Of a DNA stretch of 64,000 nt, positions 18,515 through 27,788 are shown in pieces. Where the stretch lies: the NCBI GenBank assembly GCA_031552145.1, contig JAVBMV010000011.1:23916-87915 (forward strand), given 5' to 3'. Each line of letters starts with the position of its first letter. The stretch's first letter is position 1. The notes under the pieces are model-generated. The model saw only the letters and a list, made by a program, of their open reading frames with translations, ran no database searches and was not told the DNA's origin. Both the position numbers and the translations under genes were made by a program. This stretch comes from JAVBMV01 sp031552145. Its GTDB lineage: Bacteria > Myxococcota > Myxococcia > Myxococcales > UBA5297.

Positions 18515-20667
18515 ACTTGGGCCTGGCCAGGAGAGTAGCGAGCCATGCGGCCGTCGGCTTCGCCTTCGCCTCGATGGCGCTGGGCGGAGAGCTGCCGCTC
18601 GTCGCCATCGTGCTCTTCTCTGTCGCCTTTCTGCTCTCGCTCTTCTTTGAAGGGAGGCTGGGGCGCCCCGCGCTCCACCTGATCCTCTCCGTGGGCGCCT
18701 TCGCCTTTCTGCTCGTGGCGTGGCTGGCGGGCGCCTTCGATCTCATCGTCGCCGCTTCGCTCTTCGCCGCGACGCTCTGCGCCAACCGCATGCTCTCGCG
18801 GCGCTCGACGGCGGAAGATGGACTGCTCCATCTTTCGGCTTTGATGATGCTGGCCGGCGGCGCGGCGCTGAGCGCCGAGCTCGCCTATGGGCTCTGCTTC
18901 GCCGGCTTTGCCGTCGCCATGTGCTCGGCGCTGACGCTCTCCTTCCTGGAAGAGGCGGCCGCCGTAGGGGGGGCGAGCCGCGCGGAGAGGGAGCGCTTGG
19001 CCTCGGGGAAGCTCCTGGGGGCGCTCTCCTTGCTCTCCATCGCGGGCCTCGCCGGCGCGGTCATCATCTTCTTCACCTTCCCGCGCGTGACCATGGGCTT
19101 CTATTCGCGCGAGCGGCGCGGCGCGCGGAGCGCCGTCGTGGGCTTCTCCGAGGTGGTGAACCTGGAGGGCACGGGCGCGCTGAAGAGCGATGGTCGACCG
19201 GTGGCCAGGGTGCGCCTCCTTCAGGAGGATAAGGGCGAGGCGCTCTCGCTCTATTGGCGCGGGAAGAGCCTCGATCTCTTCGATGGCCGCTCCTTTACTT
19301 CGACCGCTCAGGAATCGGGTGGAGGAATGGCGGCCGTCCACCTTCCACCGCCCGTGGGGCAGGGAGCGGAGCCGGGGCGAGCGCAGCGGAGGGTAGAGGT
19401 GGAGGTGCTCCCAGAGGCCGGCACGGCTGCGCTCTTTTTGCCCGGAGAGGTCGAGGAGCTGGGGCCGGTCTTTCCGATCAGCGGCGACAGAAGACGCAGG
19501 CAACGGCTCCCCATTGCGGCCAACGGGCGAGGCGACTACAGGCTGGCCGAGCGCCCCGTGGAGGGTTTCACCTATCGGCTCGCCTTCTCACCTCACCTCG
19601 CGGGCGAGGCGCTCGCGGGGAGAGGGAGCGACTATGGCGAGGAGGAGCGCAGGCTCTACCTGCAGCTCCCAGAAGGGCTCGACCCGCGCGTCGGGGAGCT
19701 GGCCAAGAGGTTGACGCGCGGCATGACAGAGCCGCTGGAGAAGGTGAGGGCGATCGGCGAGGCGCTGCTGAGCGACTACAGCTACTCGCTCGAATTGCCG
19801 GGGCCCACCACCGATCCTCTGGCGACCTTTCTCTTCGAGCGGCGCAGCGGCCACTGCGAGTTCTTCGCCACCGCCTTCACTGTGCTGGCGCGCGCCGCGG
19901 GGGTGCCCGCGCGCAACGCTACGGGCTTCTTTGGCGGCGTACGCCCCCCGGGTGGCGACTACTACCTGCTGCGCGCCGGAGACGCCCACGCCTGGACCGA
20001 AGTGCTCTTTCCCGGCGTTGGCTTCGTGCCCTTCGATGCGACGCCCCCGGCGGGACGCGCGGCCTCCATGAGCGAGCTGAGTATCCTTCTCTCGAGCCTG
20101 GCCGATCGCGCCACCACCTGGTGGCGCCTCAACGTGGTCGACCTCACCCTCTGGGATCAGTGGCGCGCCGCGCGGGGCGCCTTCGAGAGCGTCTCCACCG
20201 GCTTCGAGCGCCTGCGGCCCAGGGCGGGACAGGGGGTGAAGCCGCTCCTGATTCTGTTGCTCGCGCTCGCGCTCGGCGCGCTCCTCGTTTTCACGTTGCG
20301 CGCGCTCGCGCGGTGGCGCTCGCGCGGTGTCCGCAAGCGAGGCGAGGCCGGAGGGCCCGCGCGCTCCCCGCGCCTGCGCGAAGCCTTCGCCCTCTACCGC
20401 TCGCTCTCGCGCGCGCTGGAGCGGGCGCGGCTGGGACGTGGGGCCGGGCAGACGCAGCGGGCCCACGCGCGCGCGCTGCTTGGGCATAGGTGCCCTGCGG
20501 CGGAGCAGATCGCCGAGGTGACCGAGTGGTACCTCTCGGTCCGCTTCGGAGAGCGCGCGGTGGCCGCGCTGGAGCTCGCGCGGATGAGGCGGCTCGTGGC
20601 CGAGGCGAAGCGGGCACTTCGCGGCGGGCGCGCTTCGGGGTTGCCATTGCGCGCCGAGGGCAAGTAG
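18511..20667 (+). CDS. TgpA-like transglutaminase membrane protein
   Basis: A 718-residue membrane protein. Residues 1-200 contain six or so hydrophobic segments (DUF3488-type). A periplasmic region follows with a transglutaminase core near residues 445-515: the Cys in SGHCEFFATAF, the His in AHAWTEV and the Asp in FVPFDATPP form the triad. A last membrane helix (near residue 580) and a short cytoplasmic tail of DUF4129 type (YRSLSRALERARLGR) end the protein. The Pseudomonas homologue TgpA is essential; the substrate is unknown. Its start overlaps the DUF58 stop. Confidence 0.88.
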   Translation: MNLGLARRVASHAAVGFAFASMALGGELPLVAIVLFSVAFLLSLFFEGRLGRPALHLILSVGAFAFLLVAWLAGAFDLIVAASLFAATLCANRMLSRRSTAEDGLLHLSALMMLAGGAALSAELAYGLCFAGFAVAMCSALTLSFLEEAAAVGGASRAERERLASGKLLGALSLLSIAGLAGAVIIFFTFPRVTMGFYSRERRGARSAVVGFSEVVNLEGTGALKSDGRPVARVRLLQEDKGEALSLYWRGKSLDLFDGRSFTSTAQESGGGMAAVHLPPPVGQGAEPGRAQRRVEVEVLPEAGTAALFLPGEVEELGPVFPISGDRRRRQRLPIAANGRGDYRLAERPVEGFTYRLAFSPHLAGEALAGRGSDYGEEERRLYLQLPEGLDPRVGELAKRLTRGMTEPLEKVRAIGEALLSDYSYSLELPGPTTDPLATFLFERRSGHCEFFATAFTVLARAAGVPARNATGFFGGVRPPGGDYYLLRAGDAHAWTEVLFPGVGFVPFDATPPAGRAASMSELSILLSSLADRATTWWRLNVVDLTLWDQWRAARGAFESVSTGFERLRPRAGQGVKPLLILLLALALGALLVFTLRALARWRSRGVRKRGEAGGPARSPRLREAFALYRSLSRALERARLGRGAGQTQRAHARALLGHRCPAAEQIAEVTEWYLSVRFGERAVAALELARMRRLVAEAKRALRGGRASGLPLRAEGK

Positions 20668-20677
20668 CTTGCGCCGC

Positions 20678-21466
20678 ATGACGACGCCAAGATTCCTTGA
20701 AGAGGCTACGGTCCTCTACCGCCGCGATCTGGCAGACGGCTTCGCTGTCCTGGGGTTCGAGGCTCCCCGGATTGCCGCGAGCGCGAGGCCTGGGCAGTTC
20801 GCCATGCTCTCGGTGAGGCCGCCGGGGGCACCCGGGCAAGATCCGCTCCTGCCACGACCCTTTTCGTTCCTCCGTGCGGGGGGAGGAGTGGTCGAGTTCT
20901 TCATACGGTCGGTTGGGCGCGGGACGGTGATGCTCTCTCGCGCCAGCGCGGGCGAGCGCTTCATGCTGCTCGGTCCACTCGGGCGCGGCTTCGAGCCGCC
21001 CGCCGATCCCGATACCCAGGCGATCTTCGTGGCGGGTGGGATCGGCGTCGCCCCCTTCCTCCACTTCGCCGAGAGCTTCCGCGGTCGGCGCAGGCCCATC
21101 CTGCTCTACGGCGGCAAGAGCGCCCGAGACCTGCAGCTCTTGCCCGAGCTCTGCGGCCCCATGGATGTGAAGCTGGCTACCGAAGATGGCTCGCTCGGGA
21201 CGAAGGGCTTCGTCACCGAGCTCTTGAAGCCCCTGCTCGATGAGCAGGGCGGACCCTCGGTCGAGCTCTATACCTGTGGCCGCCCCGCCATGATGGAGGC
21301 CGTGGCCAAGCTCGCGCGCGGGGTGCCGGTCCAGGCCAGCCTCGAGGCGCGCATGGCCTGCGGCATCGGAATTTGCCGCGGATGCGCGGTCAAGGTGGCA
21401 AAGGGAAACTATGTAGAGGTCTGCGTCGATGGACCGGTCTACGACGCCCACGCCGTTTGGGGTTGA
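20678..21466 (+). CDS. pyrK: Dihydroorotate dehydrogenase electron-transfer subunit
   Basis: A 262-residue ferredoxin-reductase-like protein. It has an FAD-binding barrel with RPFSF (near residue 60), an NAD-binding half (FVAGGIGVAPF, near residue 113) and a C-terminal 2Fe-2S motif, CGIGICRGCAVK followed by a fourth Cys in VCVDGPV, which is diagnostic of PyrK. It passes electrons from dihydroorotate via PyrD to NAD. No pyrD is adjacent, though pyrC lies about 6 kb downstream. ATG 20678 is preferred; a TTG at 20669 is the alternative. No clear ribosome site. Confidence 0.9.
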   Translation: MTTPRFLEEATVLYRRDLADGFAVLGFEAPRIAASARPGQFAMLSVRPPGAPGQDPLLPRPFSFLRAGGGVVEFFIRSVGRGTVMLSRASAGERFMLLGPLGRGFEPPADPDTQAIFVAGGIGVAPFLHFAESFRGRRRPILLYGGKSARDLQLLPELCGPMDVKLATEDGSLGTKGFVTELLKPLLDEQGGPSVELYTCGRPAMMEAVAKLARGVPVQASLEARMACGIGICRGCAVKVAKGNYVEVCVDGPVYDAHAVWG

Positions 21467-21482
21467 GAGGAGCGCGTAAGAG

Positions 21483-22599
21483 ATGGCCGACTTGAAGGAA
21501 GAGATCGAGGGACTTGGCGAGCGGCTCGAAGTGCTCCGGGGGCATCTTTGACGTCGAAGGAAAGCGCGCGCGCCTCTCCGAGATCGAGAGCCTGGCGCTC
21601 GATCCAGAGTTTTGGTCGGTGCAGCAGCGGGCGCAGGGCATCCTGAAGGAGAAAGCAGGAATCGAGTCGAGGCTGGGTGAGTTCGACCGTTCGCGCCGTG
21701 CCTTCGAGGATCTCCAGGCCCACTTCGAGCTAGCCCAGGAGGCCGGCGACGCGTCGGAGCTCTCGGCCGTGAAGGAAGGCGTCGGCTCGGTGGAGGGAGC
21801 CGTTGCGCGCCTGGAGCTGGCCAGGATGCTCTCGGGACAGCACGACTCGGCGGGCGCCTTCATCGACATCAACGCTGGCGCCGGCGGCACCGAGTCGATG
21901 GACTGGGCCGCGATGCTCCTGCGCATGTACACCCGCTATTGCGAGAGCAAGGGCTGGAAGGTGGAGCTCAACGATTATGTGGCGGGCGAAGAGGCGGGGG
22001 TGAAGAACGCCTCGCTCCAGATCGACGGCGAAAATGCCTACGGCTTCCTGAAGGCCGAGAACGGCGTTCATCGGCTGGTGCGGATCAGCCCTTTCGACTC
22101 GGCCGCGAGGCGCCACACCAGCTTCGCCTCGGTCTACATCTACCCCCAGATCGAGGACAACATCGAGGTGGAGGTGGCCGACAAGGACGTGCGCATCGAC
22201 GTCTACCGCTCCTCGGGAGCCGGCGGCCAGAAGGTGAACAAGACCTCCAGCGCCGTGCGCATCACGCACCTGCCGACGGGGATCGTCGTCGCCGTGCAGA
22301 ACGAGCGAAGCCAGCTACAGAACCGCGACGTGGCGTGGAAGATCCTGCGCTCCCGCCTCTACGAACTGGAGGTGAAGAAGCGCGAGGCGGTCCGCGACGC
22401 GGTGGAGGCCTCGAAGATGGAGATCGGCTTTGGCTCGCAGATCCGCTCCTACGTCCTCGCGCCCTATCGGCTGGTGAAGGATCTGCGCACCGGTGTCGAG
22501 AAGGGGAACGTCGATCAGGTGCTCGACGGGGACTTGGACGACTTCATTACTGCCCACCTGCTGGGCGTGAAGAACCCCAACCGCGCTCAGCCCGACTAG
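21483..22599 (+). CDS. prfB: Peptide chain release factor 2 (programmed +1 frameshift)
   Basis: The ATG at 21483 opens a 22-codon frame ending in an in-frame TGA at 21549-21551. Skipping one base after CTT puts translation in the frame that continues to 22599, giving 371 residues. The junction reads CGG-GGG-CAT-CTT-TGA-C, the conserved prfB autoregulatory site with an upstream Shine-Dalgarno-like GGGGG. The product has the RF2 marks: SPF (in LVRISPFDSAARRHTSF, codon recognition) and GGQ (in SGAGGQKVNKTSS, peptidyl-tRNA hydrolysis). It terminates at UGA and UAA, and its own synthesis falls when RF2 is abundant. Reads towards mutS2, nine bases away. Confidence 0.95.
21537..21552 (+). promoter_or_regulatory. 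prfB +1 programmed frameshift site
   Basis: CGGGGGCATCTTTGAC: the G-run acts as an internal Shine-Dalgarno, CTT is the slippery codon, TGA is the stop read by RF2 itself, and the C after TGA weakens termination. Spacing of the G-run to CTT equals that in E. coli prfB. Confidence 0.93.
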
Positions 22600-22608
22600 C
22601 CCGATTGC

Positions 22609-25023
22609 TCAACCCTTCAACGCGATGAGCGTCGTCCCCTCGCCGCCGCTCTCCTCGGGCGCGGCGCGGACGGCGCCGACGTAGGGCGAGCGCTGCGCCC
22701 ACTCCCGGATCGTGGCGCGCAGCGCGCCCGTGCCCAGGCCGTGTTGGATGAGCGCCGTCGCACAACCCTCGGAGTAGCAACGATCGAGGAAGGTCTCGGC
22801 GGCCTTCATCGCCTCCTCGGCGCGCATCCCGCGCACATCGAGTCGCTGCACGCTGCCCTCCAGCGCCCCTCCGCGCGCTTGCTCCGCGCGCAATAGCCGC
22901 TGGCGTTTGCGCTCCTCGGGAGGCGCGGCGAGCCCACCCGTGGGCCGCGGCGTGCCCTTCAAGGGCGTCAGCTCCGAGAGCTTACGCCTCAGCTTCATCG
23001 CGCCCGCCATCACCACCGCCTCGTCCCCCTCGAGTTCCAGAAGAGTGGCGTCGCCTAGCCCCGCCAGGCGGACGCGCATGCCCTTCTTGAAGGGCGTCCC
23101 CTCGGGGGCGCGCTCGGCGCCAGCGGTCGCCTCGGTCTGCTGTTTCGCGAGGCGCCGCTGCTCCTCTTCTCTCACTTTGGCGAGCCGCTCCTGCGCCTCG
23201 ACCGCGGCGCGCGCGCTGGGGCGCGCCTGCAGCTCGGCGAGCAGCTTCGCCACCTCGCGCCGCTGCGCCTCGATCTCTTCGAGCAGCTCGGCGCGCGCCT
23301 CCGCCTCGATGGCGCGCTCGCGCTCGCGCACCGCCGCGCGCGCGCTTTCGAGCTCGGCGGCTCGCCGCTCGGTCTCGGCCTTGGCGCGGCGCGCCTCCTC
23401 CTGCGCCAGCTCCGTTTCCCTGCGCTGCTCCTCCAGCTTCGCGAGGGCGCGCCCGAGCGGCCCGGTGCGCACGTCGAGGAGCTGTTGCGCGCGGTCGCAG
23501 AGCGCGGGTGGCAGCCCCATGCGGCGCGCGACCTCGATGGCCGACGAGCTGCCCGCCATGCCGAGCTGCAGCTTGTAGGTGGGCGCCATGCGGACAGGAT
23601 CGAAGCCGACGCGCGCGTTGACGTAGTGAGCGTCGGTGAGCGCGATGGCCTTCAGCTCCTCCAGGTGGGTCGTCACCAGGCTGCGCGCCCCGGCCGCTGT
23701 GTAGCTCTCCAGGACGGCCAACGCGATGGCGGCGCCCTCGCGCGGATCGGTGTCGGCGGCGATCTCGTCGACGAGGATGAGCGCGCCCGGCCCCGCCGAG
23801 AGGCCGATCTCCTTGAGCGACTTGAGGTGGGCGCTGAAGGTGGAGAGATCCTTGGACATGTCCTGGTCATCGCCGATGGCCGTCTCGAGCGAGTCGAAGA
23901 GCGGGAGGGTGGAGCCCTCGGCGCAGGGTACGGGCAGGCCGCTCCTGAGCATCAGCGCGCAGAGCCCCACCCCCGTGAGCGAGACGGTCTTGCCGCCAGC
24001 GTTGGGGCCGGAGATGACGAGCACCGCCTCCCCTTCGGCCAGCCCGGTATCGTTGGGCACCACGCTCTTGCCCTGGAGCGAGAGGATGGGGTGGCGCATG
24101 GCGATCAGCCTGAAGGGGGCGCCCGCCTCCACCACCCTTGGGGCAGTACAGTCGAGCTCGAGGCCGAGGCGCGCCGCCGCTTCGGTGGCATCGAGCAGCG
24201 CGGCCGCTTCGAGCGACTCCCGGATGAGCGGCTCCTCTCGCCCGAGCGCGCCGGAGAGCTCGCCCAGGATCCGCCGCTCTTCTTCGAGCACCAACGATTG
24301 CGCGATGGCCAGCTCATTGCCCATGCCGACCAAGACCTGCGGCTCGATGAAGAGCGTCTGTCCGCTCTGTGAGGCGTTGTGTACGATGCCGGGTACCTGC
24401 GAGCGCGCGCTGGCGAGCACCGGCAGCACATAGCGATCGTTGCGGAGCGTGAAGTAGTGCTCTTGGAGCAGCGGCGTGAAGTTTTCGTCGCGCAGCAGCG
24501 CTTCGACTTTGTTCTTGAGCGAACGGTGGAGGCCGCGCAGCCGGTCGCGGAGCGAGCCGAGCTCGGGGCTGGCATGATCGGCCAGCTGCCCCGAGGCGTC
24601 GAAGGCGCGCTCGAGGCGCGAGGCGAGGCGCCCTACTTCGGCGATGCGCTGCGCGACGTTCCAGGCGCGCGGGAGCGCACGCTGCCGCTCCTCGACGAAG
24701 TCGCGCACCTGCAAGAGCGCGTGGAGCACCGCCGCGGCGCCGAGCAGCTCGGGCGGCTCGAGCACGCCCCCCTTCGCGGCGCGCTCCAGGGGGCCGCTCA
24801 GATCGCGCACCCCCCAAGAGGGGAGCCCCACACCCTGCTCCGAGGCGAGCGCTGCCAGCTCACCCACCTTGGCCAGCTCCTCTTCGATGGCGGCGCGCTC
24901 GGTGAGGAAGGGACGCCGCTCGGCCAACCCGCGCCCCAGGTCGGTCTTCGCCCGCGCGGCGAGCGCCGAGAGGATGGCTGGCCACTGAAGATTCGTGAGG
25001 GTCTTGGCGCTGATGTTCTTCAT
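22609..25023 (-). CDS. mutS2: Endonuclease MutS2 / ribosome rescue ATPase
   Basis: An 804-residue MutS2. The N-terminal core and clamp helices precede the ATPase (ISGPNAGGKTVSLTG near residue 340; Walker B ALILVDEIAADTDPREG). A long charged coiled coil (residues about 515-630, Glu/Ala/Arg-rich) and a C-terminal Smr nuclease domain follow (LDVRGMRAEEA, QHGLGTGALR). Known roles are suppression of recombination and splitting of collided ribosomes. The start at MKNISAKTL (25023) has AGAGG upstream; an upstream in-frame start at 25116 would overlap the divergent promoter region and adds no family sequence. Confidence 0.93.
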   Translation of the reverse strand: MKNISAKTLTNLQWPAILSALAARAKTDLGRGLAERRPFLTERAAIEEELAKVGELAALASEQGVGLPSWGVRDLSGPLERAAKGGVLEPPELLGAAAVLHALLQVRDFVEERQRALPRAWNVAQRIAEVGRLASRLERAFDASGQLADHASPELGSLRDRLRGLHRSLKNKVEALLRDENFTPLLQEHYFTLRNDRYVLPVLASARSQVPGIVHNASQSGQTLFIEPQVLVGMGNELAIAQSLVLEEERRILGELSGALGREEPLIRESLEAAALLDATEAAARLGLELDCTAPRVVEAGAPFRLIAMRHPILSLQGKSVVPNDTGLAEGEAVLVISGPNAGGKTVSLTGVGLCALMLRSGLPVPCAEGSTLPLFDSLETAIGDDQDMSKDLSTFSAHLKSLKEIGLSAGPGALILVDEIAADTDPREGAAIALAVLESYTAAGARSLVTTHLEELKAIALTDAHYVNARVGFDPVRMAPTYKLQLGMAGSSSAIEVARRMGLPPALCDRAQQLLDVRTGPLGRALAKLEEQRRETELAQEEARRAKAETERRAAELESARAAVRERERAIEAEARAELLEEIEAQRREVAKLLAELQARPSARAAVEAQERLAKVREEEQRRLAKQQTEATAGAERAPEGTPFKKGMRVRLAGLGDATLLELEGDEAVVMAGAMKLRRKLSELTPLKGTPRPTGGLAAPPEERKRQRLLRAEQARGGALEGSVQRLDVRGMRAEEAMKAAETFLDRCYSEGCATALIQHGLGTGALRATIREWAQRSPYVGAVRAAPEESGGEGTTLIALKG

Positions 25024-25105
25024 CGTTCCTCTCGAGAGAAGGCACTGGATGCGCGAGATGGATAACACCGCCCTTCCGGAGAGGTCCACCTCCGCTTGTG
25101 CCTGG

Positions 25106-25146
25106 CGAGATCGCACACCATCTCTTCGCAGCCTGGTGTGATCTCG
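25106..25146 (+). promoter_or_regulatory. Imperfect inverted repeat upstream of TonB-dependent receptor
   Basis: CGAGATCGCACACCA pairs with TGGTGTGATCTCG across a 13-base loop, with a two-base bulge. It ends five bases before the receptor's GGGGAGA ribosome site. It could be an operator or an RNA hairpin that affects translation of the receptor mRNA. Confidence 0.5.
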
Positions 25147-25157
25147 GCGAGGGGAGA

Positions 25158-27695
25158 ATGGCTCTGCGGTCTTATGGAGGGCGGCACGGTGCGCTCGCCG
25201 CCGCCATTCTGCTGCCGCTCTCCCTCACCTCGCCTTGCTTGGCCCATGCAGCCTCCGGCGGGCTCTTCATCGTCGCCAGTCAAGAGAGGGCGCTGGTGGC
25301 GCCGCCCAGGCTCCTCGCCGACGTGCCGGCTCTCTTTCCACAGGAGCTTCGGGATGGAGTGACCGCTGGCCTGGTGCGGCTCGAGCTGACGCTCGACAGC
25401 GCCGGAGAGGTGCGGATGGCGCAAGTTGTCTCGCACGCCCATCCGCTCTTCGAGCGCGCCGCGCTCGATGCCGCGATGGCGCTGCGCTTCGCTCCGGCGC
25501 TGGCCGCGGGTACGCCCGTCGCCTCGCAGGTCGCCTACAGCTACCGCTTCGAGGCGAGCGCTCCTCCCGAACCTGTGACGGCCCCCATGGCGGTACCCCC
25601 GGCGGCGCCCGAGCCCCCAGGAAAACGGGACGACATCGAGGGCAGGGAAGGCGGCGCCTACGAGACGCGCGTGGTCGCGGCGAAGGAGCAGCAAGAGGCG
25701 GTGCGCGTCTCGCTCGAGGGGGGGGAAGTGCGAGAGGTCCCCGGGACGATGGGCGACCCCTTTCGAGTGGTCATGCTCATGCCGGGAGTGGGCAGCGTCG
25801 CCTCGGGCCTCGGCTATCCCGTCGTGCGCGGCGCCTCGCCCGCCTCCACCGCCTATCTGCTCGACGGCGTTCGGGTTCCAATCCTCTACCATCTCTTTTT
25901 AGGACCAGCGGTGATCCATCCCGACTTCATCGATGGACTCGAGTTCTATCCGGGAGCGCCTCCCACCCGCTTCGGGAGAATGCTCGGGAGCGTGGTGGAG
26001 GGGAGGGTGCGCGGGCCGCAGGGCGAGGCGGCGCGGCTGAGCCTCTATGCCGATCTGCTCAACGCGGGCGCCTTCGTCGAACTTCCGCTCGAGTCGCTGG
26101 GCGCGGAGCTCTCCACGGCGGGGCGCTTCAGCTACTCGCCCTGGCTCCTCTCGATGGCGGCAAAGAGCGACTCCCCGGGGAGCGCCGACTTCGTCCTCGA
26201 CTTCTGGGACTACCAGGTTCGGCTCCAAAAGAGCCTCGCGGGCGGAGCGCTGCGCCTGCTCGGCTTCGGCAGCAGTGACCGGATGGGGACGCAATCGGAC
26301 AATCCAGCGCTCTTCACCTCCATGCAGGGGGTGCTCTTCCACCGGCTCGATCTGCGCTATCGCCACCCCCTGGCGGAAGGGGAGTTGGAGGTGGGCGGCA
26401 CCCTGGGGCTCGATCGCGTCTCGATGGAGTCGAACGCGCCGCAAGAGGGCCCCGCGCGCTTCGCCATGGAGGAGCTGAGCGGCCGCGCGCGCCTTCTCTG
26501 GAATGGCCCGATCGCGCCCGCGCTCTCGTTGAGCGCCGGAGGCGACATGGAGCTCAGGCGCGCCACCGCCGAACTCCAGGGGATAACGGGTGGCATCGCC
26601 GACTCGCCGCTCCTCGCCCAAGGGCCTCGCTCCGACGCGATCCTCTCCGGCGGCTTCACGGAGTTGGAGTGGGCGCCCGATGGCAAGCGCTGGCGAATCT
26701 CACCGGGGCTGCGCCTCGACGACTACTATCTCGCCCCCGCGACCCACCGCGCGGCGCTGGAGCCGCGCCTCGCCGTGCGCCGCTCTCTCGGGAGCGAAGT
26801 GACGCTCAAGGGGGGCGCGGGGCTCTACCACCAGGCACCCACCACCCTCATCTCGCTGCCCGTGGTGGACGTGGCGAGTCTCCAGTATGGCCTGCAGGAG
26901 GCGTGGCAGTTCGACATCGGCGCCGAGTATACGCCGCTGCGCTGGCTGGAGTTGCGGCTCGATCTCTACTACAACCCGATGATCAGGACGTTGGAGCTCA
27001 ATCCGTTTGCGCCCAAAGTGAACGGCGACACGAATGGCACCTCCGGAAACACCGGCGGCGACGGACTGCCGCGGGTGGGGGATCTCTTCGATGGCGAGCG
27101 CTTCCGCTCGAGCGGAAGCGCCTATGGCCTCGAGCTGATGCTCAGGAAGCGGCTCGGCGGGGCCTGGTTCGGCTGGATTAGCTACTCCCTTCAGCGCAGC
27201 ACGCGCCTCACCACCTATACCCGGCGCGGCCCGGAGGGCGAACCGCTCGGGAGCGCCGTGGCCTACCTGCCCTATGTCTTCGATCAGACCCATCTCTTCA
27301 ACGCGGTGCTCAGCCTCAAGCTCGGCGCCTGGACCTTGGGTGGAGTGCTGCACTTCAACACGGGGCGGCCCGAGAGCGGCGTCATGACCTCGACCACCAT
27401 GCGGCCAGGGAGCGATGCGGGTGGACGGCCTGTCTGGATCAAGAGCGACCCGTCGGGCGTCGGTCGCCTCCCATCCTTTCTGCGTTTCGACCTGAGAATA
27501 GCGCGCGCCTTCACCTTCGACGCGATGCAGCTCGAGGCCTACCTCGACTTGATGAACGCCACCTTCTCGAGCGAGGTGCTGGCTATCGACTATGAGGGAG
27601 GCACGCTCCACGGAGGGGGAGCGCTCCGGGCCATTCCGCAAGGTTTTCCCGTCGTGCTCCCCATCCTGGGCGTCAAAGCGACCTGGCTGCCCTAA
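25158..27695 (+). CDS. TonB-dependent receptor with N-terminal TonB-like domain
   Basis: An 845-residue secreted protein. After a signal sequence ending about residue 32 (LTSPCLAHA) comes a TonB C-terminal-type domain (residues about 65-140: VRLELTLDSAGEVRMAQVV, ERAALDAAMALRFAPA, YSYRFEA). A Pro-rich linker follows, then a plug domain (RVVAAKEQQEAV, MPGVGSVASG, YLLDGVRVPILYH) and a 22-strand-type barrel with alternating aromatic strands to the end. It should sit in the outer membrane; no substrate is evident. Placing a TonB-like domain on the receptor itself is found in some Myxococcota. Divergent from mutS2; ATG 25158 chosen for its close GGGGAGA site and signal peptide. Confidence 0.85.
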   Translation: MALRSYGGRHGALAAAILLPLSLTSPCLAHAASGGLFIVASQERALVAPPRLLADVPALFPQELRDGVTAGLVRLELTLDSAGEVRMAQVVSHAHPLFERAALDAAMALRFAPALAAGTPVASQVAYSYRFEASAPPEPVTAPMAVPPAAPEPPGKRDDIEGREGGAYETRVVAAKEQQEAVRVSLEGGEVREVPGTMGDPFRVVMLMPGVGSVASGLGYPVVRGASPASTAYLLDGVRVPILYHLFLGPAVIHPDFIDGLEFYPGAPPTRFGRMLGSVVEGRVRGPQGEAARLSLYADLLNAGAFVELPLESLGAELSTAGRFSYSPWLLSMAAKSDSPGSADFVLDFWDYQVRLQKSLAGGALRLLGFGSSDRMGTQSDNPALFTSMQGVLFHRLDLRYRHPLAEGELEVGGTLGLDRVSMESNAPQEGPARFAMEELSGRARLLWNGPIAPALSLSAGGDMELRRATAELQGITGGIADSPLLAQGPRSDAILSGGFTELEWAPDGKRWRISPGLRLDDYYLAPATHRAALEPRLAVRRSLGSEVTLKGGAGLYHQAPTTLISLPVVDVASLQYGLQEAWQFDIGAEYTPLRWLELRLDLYYNPMIRTLELNPFAPKVNGDTNGTSGNTGGDGLPRVGDLFDGERFRSSGSAYGLELMLRKRLGGAWFGWISYSLQRSTRLTTYTRRGPEGEPLGSAVAYLPYVFDQTHLFNAVLSLKLGAWTLGGVLHFNTGRPESGVMTSTTMRPGSDAGGRPVWIKSDPSGVGRLPSFLRFDLRIARAFTFDAMQLEAYLDLMNATFSSEVLAIDYEGGTLHGGGALRAIPQGFPVVLPILGVKATWLP

Positions 27696-27788
27696 TCGGC
27701 GAAGCGCCGCGCGAAAGCGCGCTGGGGAGATGCGGCGCGACCTGCGCTTGTGGTAAGGGAGCGCCGCTCTCCACCACCGGAGGAAAAA

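Noticed and set aside
21514..22599. prfB as a frameshifted pseudogene or a gene starting at 21514
   Set aside because: The first frame ends exactly at a canonical CTTTGAC shift site with an upstream G-run, and both frames encode RF2 sequence.
25106..25146. Cobalamin riboswitch upstream of the TonB-dependent receptor
   Set aside because: The leader is far too short and lacks the conserved B12-box pattern; only a simple hairpin is visible.
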